Assembly: GCA_964404285.1 (NCBI GenBank) | Contig: CAYOJK010000002.1 | Location: forward strand, 62,001-126,000 | Reading direction: 5' to 3' | Length of the DNA stretch: 64,000 bases | DNA from: JBASEY01 sp964404285 | GTDB lineage: Bacteria > CSSED10-310 | Shown here: in pieces, positions 9,228 through 18,677 of the stretch | How positions within the stretch are numbered: the stretch's first letter is position 1 | Layout: every line of letters begins with the position of its first letter | The notes under the pieces: generated by a model | The model's input: the letters and a program-made list of their open reading frames with translations, nothing else | The model's database searches: none | What the model was told of the DNA's origin: nothing | Position numbers and translations under genes: made by a program

Positions 9228-10235
9228 TCAACTGTCTTTCTTTTTAAAATGATCCCAGCCTCCAACATTTCTTTTCCATTCAATACCGTTTTTAATAATT
9301 TTAATTCCGGCAGACTTTGTAATTTTTCCAATAGTAACAGGGTTAGGAGCGCCTGCTTTCGAAGCAGCTTCCAAGGCGATTTTTTCTGCATCTGGTTGAA
9401 CTGTCCAACAAAGCTCATAATCTTCACCTCCGGTGAGAGCCCAGATAATTGCCTGATCAGGTCTATCTGCTGCAACAACTTCTGCTTCTCGAAACAGAGG
9501 AATATTCTCAAGAAAAATTTCTGCCCCAGTCCCACTCATTGAGCAAATATGATCGATATCTTGAACAAGGCCATCTGAAATATCGATCATGGCATGGATA
9601 TAGGGTATTTTATTCAAAGCTAGACCCACATTTATCCTAGGCTCAGGTTCAAAATGACTTTGGGTCAAAGCAGAGAGATGTTCATATCTTTTATTGTTCA
9701 AAATCAAGTTCAAACAAGCGGCTGAACCTCCAACTGGTCCAGAAAGCTGAATAAGGTCTCCCGGCTGTGCTCCGGAACGGGTTAAAAATCTATTATTCAA
9801 AGCCTCGCCTATAACACAAACATTCAAAATTGTAGGCCCAGGAGAGGCAGCCATATCACCACCAGAGAGGGTTACGCCAAAGCGACTACACAATTCACTT
9901 ATTCCAGTCACTAATTCATCGAAAAAAGCCAGTTCAGTATTTTTTTTCAACCCCATTGAAAGAAAAGCATATAACGGGATACCTCCCATGGCTGCAATAT
10001 CACTCAAATTAACAGCCATCGTTTTTCTTCCCAACTGGCGTGGCGAGATAGATGCCTGCATAAAGTGAATATCTTCGATCAGTATATCGGTTGTAACCAG
10101 CAAGGTTTGATTAGGGGGTACTGTGATAGCTGCACAATCATCTCCCGGCGGAAGTCTTAGATTTTTATCAGGTTCAGGAAATTGCGAGAGCAGTCTTTTT
10201 ATAAGGTCAAATTCGCCTAAGGTTGACGAATACAT
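9228..10235 (-). CDS. thiL: Thiamine-monophosphate kinase
   Basis: 335 aa. Catalyses ATP-dependent phosphorylation of thiamine phosphate to thiamine pyrophosphate in the cytoplasm. It belongs to the AIR-synthase/PurM superfamily. Diagnostic features are the N-terminal GEFDLIKRL, the PPGDDCAAI metal/ATP motif, TTDILIEDIHF, the conserved AVNLSDIAAMGG segment, LSGGDMAASPG, IDISDGLVQD and the ThiL-specific GGEDYEL near the C-terminus. Length is normal for the family. The ATG is preceded by GGAGA on the minus strand. No other thiamine gene is seen nearby, and no TPP riboswitch was found upstream. SelD belongs to the same superfamily, but the motifs here are those of ThiL. Confidence 0.95.
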   Translation of the reverse strand: MYSSTLGEFDLIKRLLSQFPEPDKNLRLPPGDDCAAITVPPNQTLLVTTDILIEDIHFMQASISPRQLGRKTMAVNLSDIAAMGGIPLYAFLSMGLKKNTELAFFDELVTGISELCSRFGVTLSGGDMAASPGPTILNVCVIGEALNNRFLTRSGAQPGDLIQLSGPVGGSAACLNLILNNKRYEHLSALTQSHFEPEPRINVGLALNKIPYIHAMIDISDGLVQDIDHICSMSGTGAEIFLENIPLFREAEVVAADRPDQAIIWALTGGEDYELCWTVQPDAEKIALEAASKAGAPNPVTIGKITKSAGIKIIKNGIEWKRNVGGWDHFKKKDS

Positions 10236-10327
10236 AAATTTTTCTCCATTCTTAGCGCTAACTGGGTTTCATGTAATACGATTCCACAGGATTTCAATAG
10301 GTAATATTACAGGATTTAATAATTTCA

Positions 10328-10336
10328 TGCTATAAT
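10328..10336 (+). promoter_or_regulatory. Possible extended -10 promoter upstream of cysS
   Basis: TATAAT at 10331-10336 is preceded by TGC, giving an extended -10 element (TGnTATAAT). No good -35 is seen at the usual spacing, which extended -10 promoters can tolerate. It would start a transcript near 10343 with a leader of about 120 bases before cysS. Confidence 0.45.
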
Positions 10337-10362
10337 TTTGCCGATGTCATGGGGGAGTCTTC

Positions 10363-10428
10363 ATGTTGTTAAGGAAAAAACATGCTATCTTTAATCCTGA
10401 TGACAGTGGACGTAATTACGAAATTTGA
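10363..10428 (+). CDS. Possible 21-residue leader/small ORF upstream of cysS
   Basis: ATG at 10363 with a strong purine-rich ribosome-binding site GGGGGAG (10351-10357) five bases upstream. It encodes MLLRKKHAIFNPDDSGRNYE plus Ile and stops at TGA 10426-10428, 33 bases before the cysS ATG. It lies directly behind an extended -10 promoter. It has no cysteine codons, so it is not an obvious cysteine attenuator. It could be a leader peptide, an unrelated microprotein or chance. Confidence 0.3.
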   Translation: MLLRKKHAIFNPDDSGRNYEI

Positions 10429-10461
10429 TTTTAACGATTGCTTTAGGAAGGGTTGAAAACG

Positions 10462-11874
10462 ATGAATACAAATCAAGAGATTTCATTTCATGACACCAAA
10501 AAGGGAGAAATTAAAGTCTTTAACCCATTGAAATCTGAATATGTATCTATTTATTCATGTGGACCAACTGTTTATGATTATGCCCATATCGGTAATTTTC
10601 GAAATTTTGTTTTTGTTGATGTTTTAAGACGAACACTCCAACTATTTGGATATAAGACCAAACATGTCAGAAATATAACTGATATCGATGATAAAATTAT
10701 TCGTAAGTCCAATGAACAGGGTGTTACTGTGCGTGATATCGCGCAAAAGTATGAGGAAGCTTTTTGGGAAGATTGCCATTATTTACGCTTGCAGGAAGTA
10801 GAACATAGTCCACGAGCCACTGAGCATATTGGAGATATGGTAGATCTTGTCAAGAAGTTAACAGACAAGGGTTATACATATGAGAAAGACGGTTCAATAT
10901 ACTTTAAAGTACACAAGTTTAAAAACTATGGAAAATTATCAGGTATAAAATTAGAAAACGTTCAGTCCGGAGCTAGAGTTTCTGCTGATGAATATGCCAA
11001 AGAAGATGCTAGAGATTTCGTCTTATGGAAAGGATACAAAGAGGGTGAACCGTATTGGGATACAGATTTGGGAAAGGGGAGGCCAGGATGGCATTTGGAG
11101 TGTTCGGCGATGAGCCATCATTATTTTGGACCTTCTTTCGATATCCATACTGGAGCAGAGGATCTGATCTTTCCTCATCATGAGAATGAGATTGCTCAAA
11201 GTGAAGCAGCTTATGACGCTGAATATGTACGGTATTGGCTCCATTGTGCTTTTCTAAACATGAAAGATGAAAAGATGTCAAAGTCTCTTGGCAATATCAT
11301 TACTGCTAGGCAATTGCGTGAGGATGGTGTCAGCGGGCTCGCAGTTCGCTATTTTCTTCTATCGGTCCATTACCGAAAACCATTAGTTTTTTCAATGGAA
11401 GCGATTACTGCTGCAAATACTGCAGTTACAAGAATTCAAACATTTTACGACCGGGTTAAAAATCTGGCAGCCAAGACCAGTGTCGCGGATGATAACACAT
11501 TTATCGAGCGTTTGGATTACTATCGATCAGAATGGATGAAAGCGCTGGGAGATGATCTGAACACTGCAAAAGCGCTGGGTATTCTTTTTGAACTAGTACG
11601 TGAAGGAAATGGGTTAATGGATAAAAACTCGATCGAGTCAACCCAAGCAGGCTCCCTTTTGTTATTGTTGAATGACATTGACCATGTTTTAGATGTAATG
11701 CAACCTGACCATAAATCCATTCTGGATGATGAAATAACTCATCTAGTAGAGCAACGTCAAATTGCGCGTAAAGCTAAAAACTTTGCAGAAGCCGATAGAA
11801 TAAGAGACTACCTTGCAGATTTGGGTGTCATTATCGAGGATACTCGTGAGGGGATTCGGTGGCGAAGAAAATAG
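10462..11874 (+). CDS. cysS: Cysteinyl-tRNA synthetase
   Basis: 470 aa, start ATG 10462. A TTG at 10453 is in frame, but AGGAAGGG (10445-10452) abuts it and fits the ATG. Class I synthetase charging tRNA-Cys. Visible: the N-terminal zinc cysteine in YSCGPTVYDYAHIGN with the HIGH-type motif HIGN, GWHLECSAM with the second zinc ligand, the HHENEIAQSEA zinc histidine motif, and KMSKSLGN (KMSKS loop). Length and domain order are normal for the family. Its last 16 bases overlap the start of the nfeD-like gene, so the two are translationally coupled. Confidence 0.97.
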   Translation: MNTNQEISFHDTKKGEIKVFNPLKSEYVSIYSCGPTVYDYAHIGNFRNFVFVDVLRRTLQLFGYKTKHVRNITDIDDKIIRKSNEQGVTVRDIAQKYEEAFWEDCHYLRLQEVEHSPRATEHIGDMVDLVKKLTDKGYTYEKDGSIYFKVHKFKNYGKLSGIKLENVQSGARVSADEYAKEDARDFVLWKGYKEGEPYWDTDLGKGRPGWHLECSAMSHHYFGPSFDIHTGAEDLIFPHHENEIAQSEAAYDAEYVRYWLHCAFLNMKDEKMSKSLGNIITARQLREDGVSGLAVRYFLLSVHYRKPLVFSMEAITAANTAVTRIQTFYDRVKNLAAKTSVADDNTFIERLDYYRSEWMKALGDDLNTAKALGILFELVREGNGLMDKNSIESTQAGSLLLLLNDIDHVLDVMQPDHKSILDDEITHLVEQRQIARKAKNFAEADRIRDYLADLGVIIEDTREGIRWRRK

Positions 11875-13277
11875 AGTTTATTAGTTTCATAACTCTTATT
11901 TTTACGACAACAGTCTGTTTACATGCTTATTCAGCATCCGCCGACACGATTAACACTGATGACTGTTTAATTTGGGTTGCTTCCGTCAGCGATACGATAA
12001 ATCCGATAGTTGCCCAATACATTGGGGATTTGATAAAAAAAGCTGAAAATGCGAATGTCAAAGTATTAATACTGGAATTAGATACTCCTGGCGGACTGGT
12101 TGAAAGCACCCACCATATTGTTGTGTCTATCATGAATGCTCAAATACCCGTAATTACATATGTCTCTCCACAAGGCGCTAGAGCTGCTTCTGCTGGTATG
12201 TTCATTACTATTGCATCTCATATTGCCGTCATGGCGCCGGCAACGAATATTGGAGCGGCCCATCCAGTGTCCATGGGACCGGCTGGACCGATTATCCCGA
12301 AAAAAGCAGTTGAAGGTCTAACTGACGACTCACCAAATGAGGATCATCGACTTCAATTTTCAGCAGAGACCGATTCTCGAGATGAAAAGGTGATAAATGA
12401 TCTTTTAGCCTGGGCGAGAGCAATTGCGGAACAAAGAAACCGAAATCTTGCCTGGGTCGAACAGTCAATTCGAAACAGCTTATCATCAACTGAGCGTGAA
12501 GCGTTTGAGATCGGTGTAATTGATTTAGTCTCAAACAATAGACCTGATTTGTTAGCCCAGTTACAGGGTAGGGTTGTTCATGTTGGTGATCAGGAAATTG
12601 AAATCGATATTTCTAATTGCCGCATTGAATTAAAGCCGATGTCCTGGCGACAAAACTTCCTATCAGCTCTTATCAATCCAACGTTGTTGATATATTTACT
12701 AGCTCTTGGTGGATTGGGCCTTTATTTTGAATTATCGCATCCAGGGCTTATAATCCCCGGTGTAGTTGGAGGTATCAGTCTGATTCTTGGTTTGTTTGCT
12801 ATGCATTCGCTTCCGATTAATACAGCGGGTTTGCTTTTGATTCTGTTATCTTTCGTTTTCTTTGCGCTGGAGGTTAAAATGACGAGTTACGGTGTATTGA
12901 CAATCGGAGGAATATCCTCTTTTGTATTGGGAGCAGCAATGCTTGTAGACACGGATATTTCAGGTATGAGGGTATCGCTTCCGACAATTATACCTTTAGC
13001 TTTTGCCATTGCATTAGTCACGATAATTTTAATAGCATTGGTTGTTACCAGTCACAGAAAAAATGTTACTACTGGAGATGTTGGATTGATAGGCAAGACT
13101 GGCAAAGTAACGCGTGCATTGAACCCAAAAGGCCAAATTTATATTCGGGGGGAGATCTGGCGAGCACAATCTTGTGATGGATCTCAAATCCCGGAGAATA
13201 CTGAAATAATCGTTACGAATGTTACTGGTTTAACACTCACAGTAAAACCAGTTCAACCTGCTGATAGGAAGGAGTGA
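11859..13277 (+). CDS. NfeD-family membrane-bound serine protease (ClpP-like)
   Basis: 472 aa, GTG start overlapping the end of cysS by 16 bases, with GTGAGGGG upstream. A signal peptide/first TM (~8-28) is followed by a periplasmic ClpP-like protease domain (~40-245). This has the DTPGGLV strand-turn and the ARAASAGMF segment carrying the nucleophilic serine. A membrane block of four to five helices follows (~265-395), then a C-terminal OB-like NfeD domain (~405-465, GLIGKTGKVTRALNPKGQIYIRGEIWRA, cited in parts). This is the long nfeD1-type form. Such proteins are encoded next to slipin/stomatin genes and are thought to process or regulate them. That partner lies immediately downstream here. 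There is an insertion of about 40 acidic residues after IIPKKAVEG. Confidence 0.92.
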   Translation: MAKKIEFISFITLIFTTTVCLHAYSASADTINTDDCLIWVASVSDTINPIVAQYIGDLIKKAENANVKVLILELDTPGGLVESTHHIVVSIMNAQIPVITYVSPQGARAASAGMFITIASHIAVMAPATNIGAAHPVSMGPAGPIIPKKAVEGLTDDSPNEDHRLQFSAETDSRDEKVINDLLAWARAIAEQRNRNLAWVEQSIRNSLSSTEREAFEIGVIDLVSNNRPDLLAQLQGRVVHVGDQEIEIDISNCRIELKPMSWRQNFLSALINPTLLIYLLALGGLGLYFELSHPGLIIPGVVGGISLILGLFAMHSLPINTAGLLLILLSFVFFALEVKMTSYGVLTIGGISSFVLGAAMLVDTDISGMRVSLPTIIPLAFAIALVTIILIALVVTSHRKNVTTGDVGLIGKTGKVTRALNPKGQIYIRGEIWRAQSCDGSQIPENTEIIVTNVTGLTLTVKPVQPADRKE

Positions 13278-13279
13278 CA

Positions 13280-14044
13280 ATGAATTTTATAGGTTTAATT
13301 GTTATCGCCATTTTATTCTGGTTAATCGGCTGCATTAAAATTCTACGGGAATATGAACGAGGAGTGATATTTCGTTTGGGCAGGATGCTTGAAAAGGCAA
13401 AAGGACCTGGACTGATCTTCGTTTTCCAACCTATTGATCGGATGATCAGAATAAGCACCCGGCTTGTCGTGATGGACGTGCCACCACAGGATATCATCAC
13501 CCGGGATAACGTTTCGGTAAAGGTCAATGCCGTCATTTATTTTCGTGTAATTCTACCCAATCTTGCTGTAGTAGAAGTAGAAAATTATTTATACGCGACA
13601 TCTCAATTGGCACAGACAACACTTAGAAGTGTGTTGGGGCATCATGATTTAGACGATTTACTGTCACAGCGTGAAAAGATCAATCACGATCTGCAATCTA
13701 TTTTAGATAATCAAACCGATCCTTGGGGAATAAAAGTATCGAATGTTGAAGTCAAAGATGTTGATCTTCCCAACGATATGCAGCGTGCGATGGCAAGGCA
13801 AGCAGAGGCAGAGCGCGAACGAAGAGCAAAGATTATTGCTGCGGAAGGTGAATATGAGGCATCGGAAAAAATGAGAATGGCCGCTCAAGTAATGTCTAAA
13901 GAGCCAATGGCGTTACAAATGCGCTATTTACAAACATTGAGAGAAATTGCAGTTGAGAATAATTCGACAACGATATTTCCGATTCCCCTTGATCTTTTTA
14001 AAGTGTTTTTCAATAAGTCTGAACCATCTTCGGGAGATAAATAG
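13280..14044 (+). CDS. SPFH/stomatin-like protein (slipin)
   Basis: 254 aa from ATG 13280. The in-frame GTG at 13274 is too close to GGAAGGA (13267-13273). It has one N-terminal transmembrane helix (~3-20), then the slipin signature ILREYERGVIFRLGR and the SPFH domain (GLIFVFQPIDRMIRISTR, DVPPQDIITRDNVSVKVNAV). A charged coiled-coil tail follows (QRAMARQAEAERERRAKIIAAEGE, cited in part). Slipins form membrane-associated oligomeric cages, and their genes classically pair with nfeD, which is directly upstream and overlaps the ribosome-binding site region. Length is typical for the family. Confidence 0.95.
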   Translation: MNFIGLIVIAILFWLIGCIKILREYERGVIFRLGRMLEKAKGPGLIFVFQPIDRMIRISTRLVVMDVPPQDIITRDNVSVKVNAVIYFRVILPNLAVVEVENYLYATSQLAQTTLRSVLGHHDLDDLLSQREKINHDLQSILDNQTDPWGIKVSNVEVKDVDLPNDMQRAMARQAEAERERRAKIIAAEGEYEASEKMRMAAQVMSKEPMALQMRYLQTLREIAVENNSTTIFPIPLDLFKVFFNKSEPSSGDK

Positions 14045-14050
14045 TAAAAA

Positions 14051-14773
14051 ATGATGGATGACAATCGAATAACGCGAAATCAATTCAATATCCTATTAGT
14101 GACTGGAGTCATCACGCTATTATTGGTCTTGTTACTTGGAATCACCATTGGTAAAAATATGAACCTTCCCAAACGCTTTCCTCGAGCTGATGATATTGCT
14201 AGGCAGGATTATCGTGATGGAGATAGTTCTGGTGAGGCCATGGCTGAAATAGCCAGTTTACCTTCTAAAAAGGAACAAACTTCTAAGAAGCCCCATGTTG
14301 AAAATGAAGACTTTTTATATAATGATCTTCTGAATGAAGACTCAACAGGTGATGATTCAGACACAAAAACCATTATTAAACCATATACGTCAATGTCAAC
14401 ACCTGCTGATGTGGGATCAACTGTGTCAACGAGCCAAATAGGTAGTGGAACGTCACAGAAGCAAAACTCTGAATCTCAAGTTCCGACACCAGATCCTTAT
14501 GTTACTGCAAAACCCGGTTTTACGGTTGCGTATTCGGTGCAAATGAGTTCTTTGTCCGATAAAAACTCTGCCGATAAAAGCGTACGAAAATTTCAGGAAA
14601 GCGGGTATCCTGCTTATGTTTCCAGAATGCAATATAAAACCGGGAGAACATTGTATCGAGTTCGAATAGGGCCTTATGAAACACGTGAAGCCGCTGACGA
14701 AATGATGAAAAAATTGAAAGAAAATACAAAAACATCTCCTTTGGTAATGATGCTTAAAAATGGTGAATTGTGA
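14051..14773 (+). CDS. Single-pass membrane protein with C-terminal SPOR domain
   Basis: 240 aa. A short cytoplasmic N-terminus, one TM helix (~18-36, ILLVTGVITLLLVLLLGITI), a long Ser/Thr/Asp-rich disordered linker (~45-160) and a SPOR domain at ~165-238 (AYSVQMSSLSDKNSADKSV ... YRVRIGPYETREAADEMMK). SPOR domains bind denuded septal peptidoglycan, so the protein probably acts at the division site or in peptidoglycan-associated envelope work. The stop overlaps the phoH start as GTGA, indicating coupled translation. It resembles FtsN/DedD-type organisation but lacks further identifying motifs. Confidence 0.88.
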   Translation: MMDDNRITRNQFNILLVTGVITLLLVLLLGITIGKNMNLPKRFPRADDIARQDYRDGDSSGEAMAEIASLPSKKEQTSKKPHVENEDFLYNDLLNEDSTGDDSDTKTIIKPYTSMSTPADVGSTVSTSQIGSGTSQKQNSESQVPTPDPYVTAKPGFTVAYSVQMSSLSDKNSADKSVRKFQESGYPAYVSRMQYKTGRTLYRVRIGPYETREAADEMMKKLKENTKTSPLVMMLKNGEL

Positions 14774-15777
14774 TTCTTCAAAGCAGTAAAGACAGCACGA
14801 TGAAATCGGAGAAACAGGCTGTTAAAACGATCAGTCTCGATGAAGTTAAAGACTTTCAATCTTTTTTTGGGTCTTTTGATGAGCATTTGAAAATACTAGA
14901 AAAAATGCTCTCTGTCACCATAGCTGCGCATGGGTCAAAGGTTACTATAAGTGGATCAAAAGAAAACATATCCTATGTTGAACGTATATTGAAAACCTTG
15001 GAGTCTCTGAGCAGTGATGGTTTTGAATTGTCTCGAAATGAGTTCCACACTGCGATACAGAATATTCGAGATATAAACAGTTCTGATGATTTAAAAGGAC
15101 TGTTTTTATCAGGCGCTGTCGTCTCGACATTGAATCGTAAGGTTTTTCCGAAGACCCCAATGCAGAAGAAATATTTAGATGCTATTTCTTCGAAAGACTT
15201 GGTTTTTAGTATTGGGCCGGCAGGAACAGGTAAAACCTATTTAGCTGTAGCCATGGCAGTATCTTATTTGCTGTCGAAAAAAGTAAGCCGAATCATTCTT
15301 GCTCGGCCGGCTGTAGAAGCAGGCGAAAGTCTGGGGTTTTTGCCGGGGGACATGTATGAAAAAATAAATCCATACTTAAGACCTCTATATGATGCTCTTT
15401 ATGATCTTTTGGATATCGATCGAGCAAATCGCTTGGTTGAAAAAGGTATTATTGAAATAGCTCCTATAGCCTTTATGCGTGGACGAACACTTAACGATTC
15501 TTTTATTATTATGGACGAAGCTCAAAACAGTACGGCTGAACAAATGAAAATGTTTCTTACACGCTTGGGTTTCAATACGAAAACAGTTGTAACAGGAGAT
15601 ATATCACAGATAGATCTAAAAGTTGGAAAAACGTCAGGGTTGGTTCAAGTGCAGAATATATTGAGAGGGGTGAATGGGATAGAATTCATCTATCTTTCGC
15701 CTAGGGATGTTGTACGCTGTCAACTTGTGAGGGATATTGTCGAAGCTTACGATAGATTTCAAAATGAACAGCAATAG
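14770..15777 (+). CDS. phoH: PhoH-family ATPase
   Basis: 335 aa, GTG start in a GTGA overlap with the SPOR gene. An alternative ATG at 14800 has no clear ribosome-binding site. An N-terminal KH-like region (~20-90) is followed by the PhoH ATPase core: Walker A GPAGTGKT (149-156), Walker B FIIMDEAQN, and TVVTGDISQIDL. Length is typical of PhoH1. PhoH proteins are ATPases/helicase-like proteins linked to RNA metabolism. The order phoH - HD phosphodiesterase - ybeY - corC - era seen here is widely conserved and connects it with ribosome and RNA maturation. Confidence 0.95.
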   Translation: MILQSSKDSTMKSEKQAVKTISLDEVKDFQSFFGSFDEHLKILEKMLSVTIAAHGSKVTISGSKENISYVERILKTLESLSSDGFELSRNEFHTAIQNIRDINSSDDLKGLFLSGAVVSTLNRKVFPKTPMQKKYLDAISSKDLVFSIGPAGTGKTYLAVAMAVSYLLSKKVSRIILARPAVEAGESLGFLPGDMYEKINPYLRPLYDALYDLLDIDRANRLVEKGIIEIAPIAFMRGRTLNDSFIIMDEAQNSTAEQMKMFLTRLGFNTKTVVTGDISQIDLKVGKTSGLVQVQNILRGVNGIEFIYLSPRDVVRCQLVRDIVEAYDRFQNEQQ

Positions 15778-15810
15778 TCTCCGGTTGAATCTTGTCGAGG
15801 GAACCATTTT

Positions 15811-18189
15811 TTGAGAAGAAAAATTGTTAAATTATCTGTCCGATGGATAAAAAAAATGGCCGGATCCAAGTCTGTTGTCATTGGGTTTTTATTATTAACG
15901 GCTATCTTCTCAGCTTATATTTTGACTCCTGAGCAATCCTCACAAATTGTCGATTTAAAAATCGGCGAAAAAGTTTGGGAGGATATTCGGGCGGATAACG
16001 ATTTGACTATTCTGGATGAAATCTCGACAAATCAACGTAAAAAAAATTCAGAAGAATCTGTTTTACGTGTTTATGATTACGATAGTCGAATACAGCAAAA
16101 AGCCAATCAGAAGACAACAGAGGTGATGAATCGGTGGCGTCAAATCATGCGAGAAAAGCGTATGAAGTCTATTTTGACGACCCTTCCTGATTTTTCTAGT
16201 TCAAGATTACCCGAGAACCTGGTTTCTCCAGACCCAACTCAAAAGATGTTGGAAGATTTTGAAGAAGATTATCAGGCTTTTCTCACAGACACAGCTTTGT
16301 CGATTTCAAAAGAAACATTTCGTATTTTAAGAGAATTTGAGTTTAAATTAAATGTTGAAGAGCCGGTTCAATCTATAATTGCACATATTTCAACTTTTAC
16401 TATCGTGAATGATCGAGAAGCATTATTGGAAAATTCGCCTAATGGTTTTACGAAACGGGATATTAACACTCATGTTGAAAGAGTTGTTTTTAATTTGGAT
16501 ACAATTATTTCATTGGAGATGGCATACAGAGAAATCAGTGATTTTAGTGATGGTTTAAATTTGGAAAACCAAATGCTTAAAGATATTGCAGCAGAATTAG
16601 CTGAAGCGCTGACTGTTCCAAATCTTGTATTCAATAGAGATGAGACTCAAAACAGACGCCAAGTGGCTCGTGATTCAGTAAAACCGGTCTATATCCACTT
16701 CACTGCTGGTGAAATTATCATTGAAGCAGGGGAGGTTGTTACACCAGATCTTAAACTTCGCCTAAACCTTTTAAGTGAGGCTGGTCATGTATCCCGTTTT
16801 AGCTTTATTTTTCCTGGGATTGCACTTTTACTTTTGGTGTTTGGTTACATTGTCATTCTTGACATAAAAAAATTCCACAACTCCCTTGATTTGGAACGGC
16901 GATTTTTACTGGTATTAATCTTTCTTCTGTATTTGATCGTGATAAAGTATCTGTACAATGCAGCAGTCAGCATTCCTGACTACATGGTTACAAATCCATT
17001 TAATGATATTCACACATATAAATACGCAGTTCCCTTTGCGTTTGGATGCATGTTAATAGCTTTGCTCCTGAATATCAGGTTGGCTATTTTATTCAGTTTT
17101 TTGTTCGGTATCATGGCTTCACTTATTGCAGGTAATGAGCTTAAGATAGGGCTTTATGCATTGCTCTCAAGCTACACTGCCGTATTCGCAGTTTCCAGAT
17201 ACAAACAACGGACAATGATTTTGCAAGGTGGTTTTCTAATAAGTATGGCTAATGTGGTTTATATACTCATTTTGTTCTTTCTGGATGGGAAACCAGATTT
17301 TCTCACTTTCGCATTTTCAGCCCTTATGGGCATCTGTAGCGGTTTGCTTGTGTCAATGATTGTCATGATAATTCTTCCTGTTTTGGAATGGTTATTCAAA
17401 ATACCTACAGACCTAAGATTGCTGGAATTATCCAATTTTAATGAGCCTTTACTTCGGCGTCAGGCTATGGAAGCTCCGGGCACACATCACCACTCGCTTA
17501 TGGTAGCTGACTTGGCAGGGGCGGCAGCAGATGCTATTGGTGCGAATAGCTTATTAGCTAAGGTAGCTGCATATTACCATGATATCGGCAAGATTACTCA
17601 ACCACAGTATTTTATTGAAAATATCACTGGTAAAAATCCTCATGAAAAATTGACACCCAATATGAGTGTCATGATCATTAAAAAACATGTTAAAGAAGGT
17701 GTTGAATTGGCCAGACAAGCAGGTCTTGGAAAAGATATAGTTGATATCATCAAGCAACATCATGGTAATTCATTAATTTCTTTTTTCCATTCCAAAGCCT
17801 GCGAAAATTTGAAAACTGTTGATTCAAGTCCAATTTTGGAAGACAATTTTCGCTATACCGGCCCTCGTCCCCAAAGCAAAGAAGCAGCTATAGTTTTGAT
17901 TGCAGATTCTGTTGAAGCTGCCGCACGATCGATGAAAAACCCTTCCCCATCATCTTTGAAACTAATGGTCAACAAAGTAACCACCGCAAAATTTAAAGAC
18001 AATCAATTCGATGAATGCGAATTGACCTTCAGAGAATTGACGATCATTGCGGAAACACTCTATAATCGATTACTCAGAAATAACCATTCCAGGATTGAAT
18101 ACCCAGGTTTCAATTTTTCTCCTGAATCCATGGCAAAAGATGGTAAAAAAACATCTTCACAAGAGGAAGCAGATCATAAAAAAGAATGA
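15811..18189 (+). CDS. pgpH: 7TM-HD phosphodiesterase (PgpH-type, cyclic di-AMP phosphodiesterase family)
   Basis: 792 aa, TTG start behind CGAGGGA (15796-15802). One N-terminal TM (~22-40), an extracytoplasmic 7TMR-HDED domain (~45-315), about seven TM helices (~325-535) and a cytoplasmic HD phosphohydrolase domain (~550-745). Metal-binding motifs are visible: APGTHHHSLMVADLAG, YYHDIGK (HD), and KQHHGNSLISFF. By family it hydrolyses cyclic di-AMP. No diadenylate cyclase is in this window. The stop overlaps ybeY by ATGA. Length matches the family. Confidence 0.93.
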   Translation: MRRKIVKLSVRWIKKMAGSKSVVIGFLLLTAIFSAYILTPEQSSQIVDLKIGEKVWEDIRADNDLTILDEISTNQRKKNSEESVLRVYDYDSRIQQKANQKTTEVMNRWRQIMREKRMKSILTTLPDFSSSRLPENLVSPDPTQKMLEDFEEDYQAFLTDTALSISKETFRILREFEFKLNVEEPVQSIIAHISTFTIVNDREALLENSPNGFTKRDINTHVERVVFNLDTIISLEMAYREISDFSDGLNLENQMLKDIAAELAEALTVPNLVFNRDETQNRRQVARDSVKPVYIHFTAGEIIIEAGEVVTPDLKLRLNLLSEAGHVSRFSFIFPGIALLLLVFGYIVILDIKKFHNSLDLERRFLLVLIFLLYLIVIKYLYNAAVSIPDYMVTNPFNDIHTYKYAVPFAFGCMLIALLLNIRLAILFSFLFGIMASLIAGNELKIGLYALLSSYTAVFAVSRYKQRTMILQGGFLISMANVVYILILFFLDGKPDFLTFAFSALMGICSGLLVSMIVMIILPVLEWLFKIPTDLRLLELSNFNEPLLRRQAMEAPGTHHHSLMVADLAGAAADAIGANSLLAKVAAYYHDIGKITQPQYFIENITGKNPHEKLTPNMSVMIIKKHVKEGVELARQAGLGKDIVDIIKQHHGNSLISFFHSKACENLKTVDSSPILEDNFRYTGPRPQSKEAAIVLIADSVEAAARSMKNPSPSSLKLMVNKVTTAKFKDNQFDECELTFRELTIIAETLYNRLLRNNHSRIEYPGFNFSPESMAKDGKKTSSQEEADHKKE

Positions 18190-18677
18190 AAATTTTTATT
18201 GGAATGTATAAGGTTAAATCAGTTTTTGATAGCGATGCCTTTCAAATGAACGAGCTTCTAGGATCGATTTGTGAATATCTTGAGCTTCCTGATGGAGATA
18301 TTGAAATTACATTGACGAATGATACTGAAATAAGACATTTAAATCGTGCTTACAGGCAAAAAGATCTTCCAACAAATGTTTTATCTTTTCCACATTATAT
18401 CTGGAAAGCTCCTAAACAAATTCAAGATCGAAGTGGGAACTCTTTTGATTCGGCTCAAAGGCTTCTTTGGGGAGAAGTCATTCTTTCGGTAGATACCATC
18501 AGGCAGGACGCTATTGAGCAACAAGTTAATTTTACCGATGAATTAATTAGAATATGTATTCATGGAATGTTACATTTATTTGGGTACAGCCATGAAAGCG
18601 AACAAGACTTTGAAATTATGGCAGCGTTAGAAGAGTCAGCTATTAATTATTATAAAAAATGGATACAACACCACTAG
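18186..18677 (+). CDS. ybeY: Endoribonuclease YbeY
   Basis: 163 aa, ATGA overlap with the upstream phosphodiesterase gene. Metalloenzyme for 16S rRNA 3'-end maturation and ribosome quality control. The zinc site HGMLHLFGYSHES matches the family's HGxLHLxGYDH signature, with Ser in place of the usual Asp in GYDH. It also carries TNDTEIRHLNRAYRQKDLPT and NVLSFP, both characteristic. Its end overlaps the start of the CBS-domain gene by 19 bases, continuing a tightly packed operon from phoH to era. Confidence 0.95.
   Translation: MKIFIGMYKVKSVFDSDAFQMNELLGSICEYLELPDGDIEITLTNDTEIRHLNRAYRQKDLPTNVLSFPHYIWKAPKQIQDRSGNSFDSAQRLLWGEVILSVDTIRQDAIEQQVNFTDELIRICIHGMLHLFGYSHESEQDFEIMAALEESAINYYKKWIQHH

Noticed and set aside
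9167..9542. Overlapping frames of 118-122 codons on both strands inside thiL
   Set aside because: They have no family pattern and lie in alternative frames of a well-supported thiL gene.
10321..10461. T-box or cysteine attenuator for cysS
   Set aside because: No T-box motif, no terminator hairpin with U-tract, and the leader ORF has no cysteine codons.
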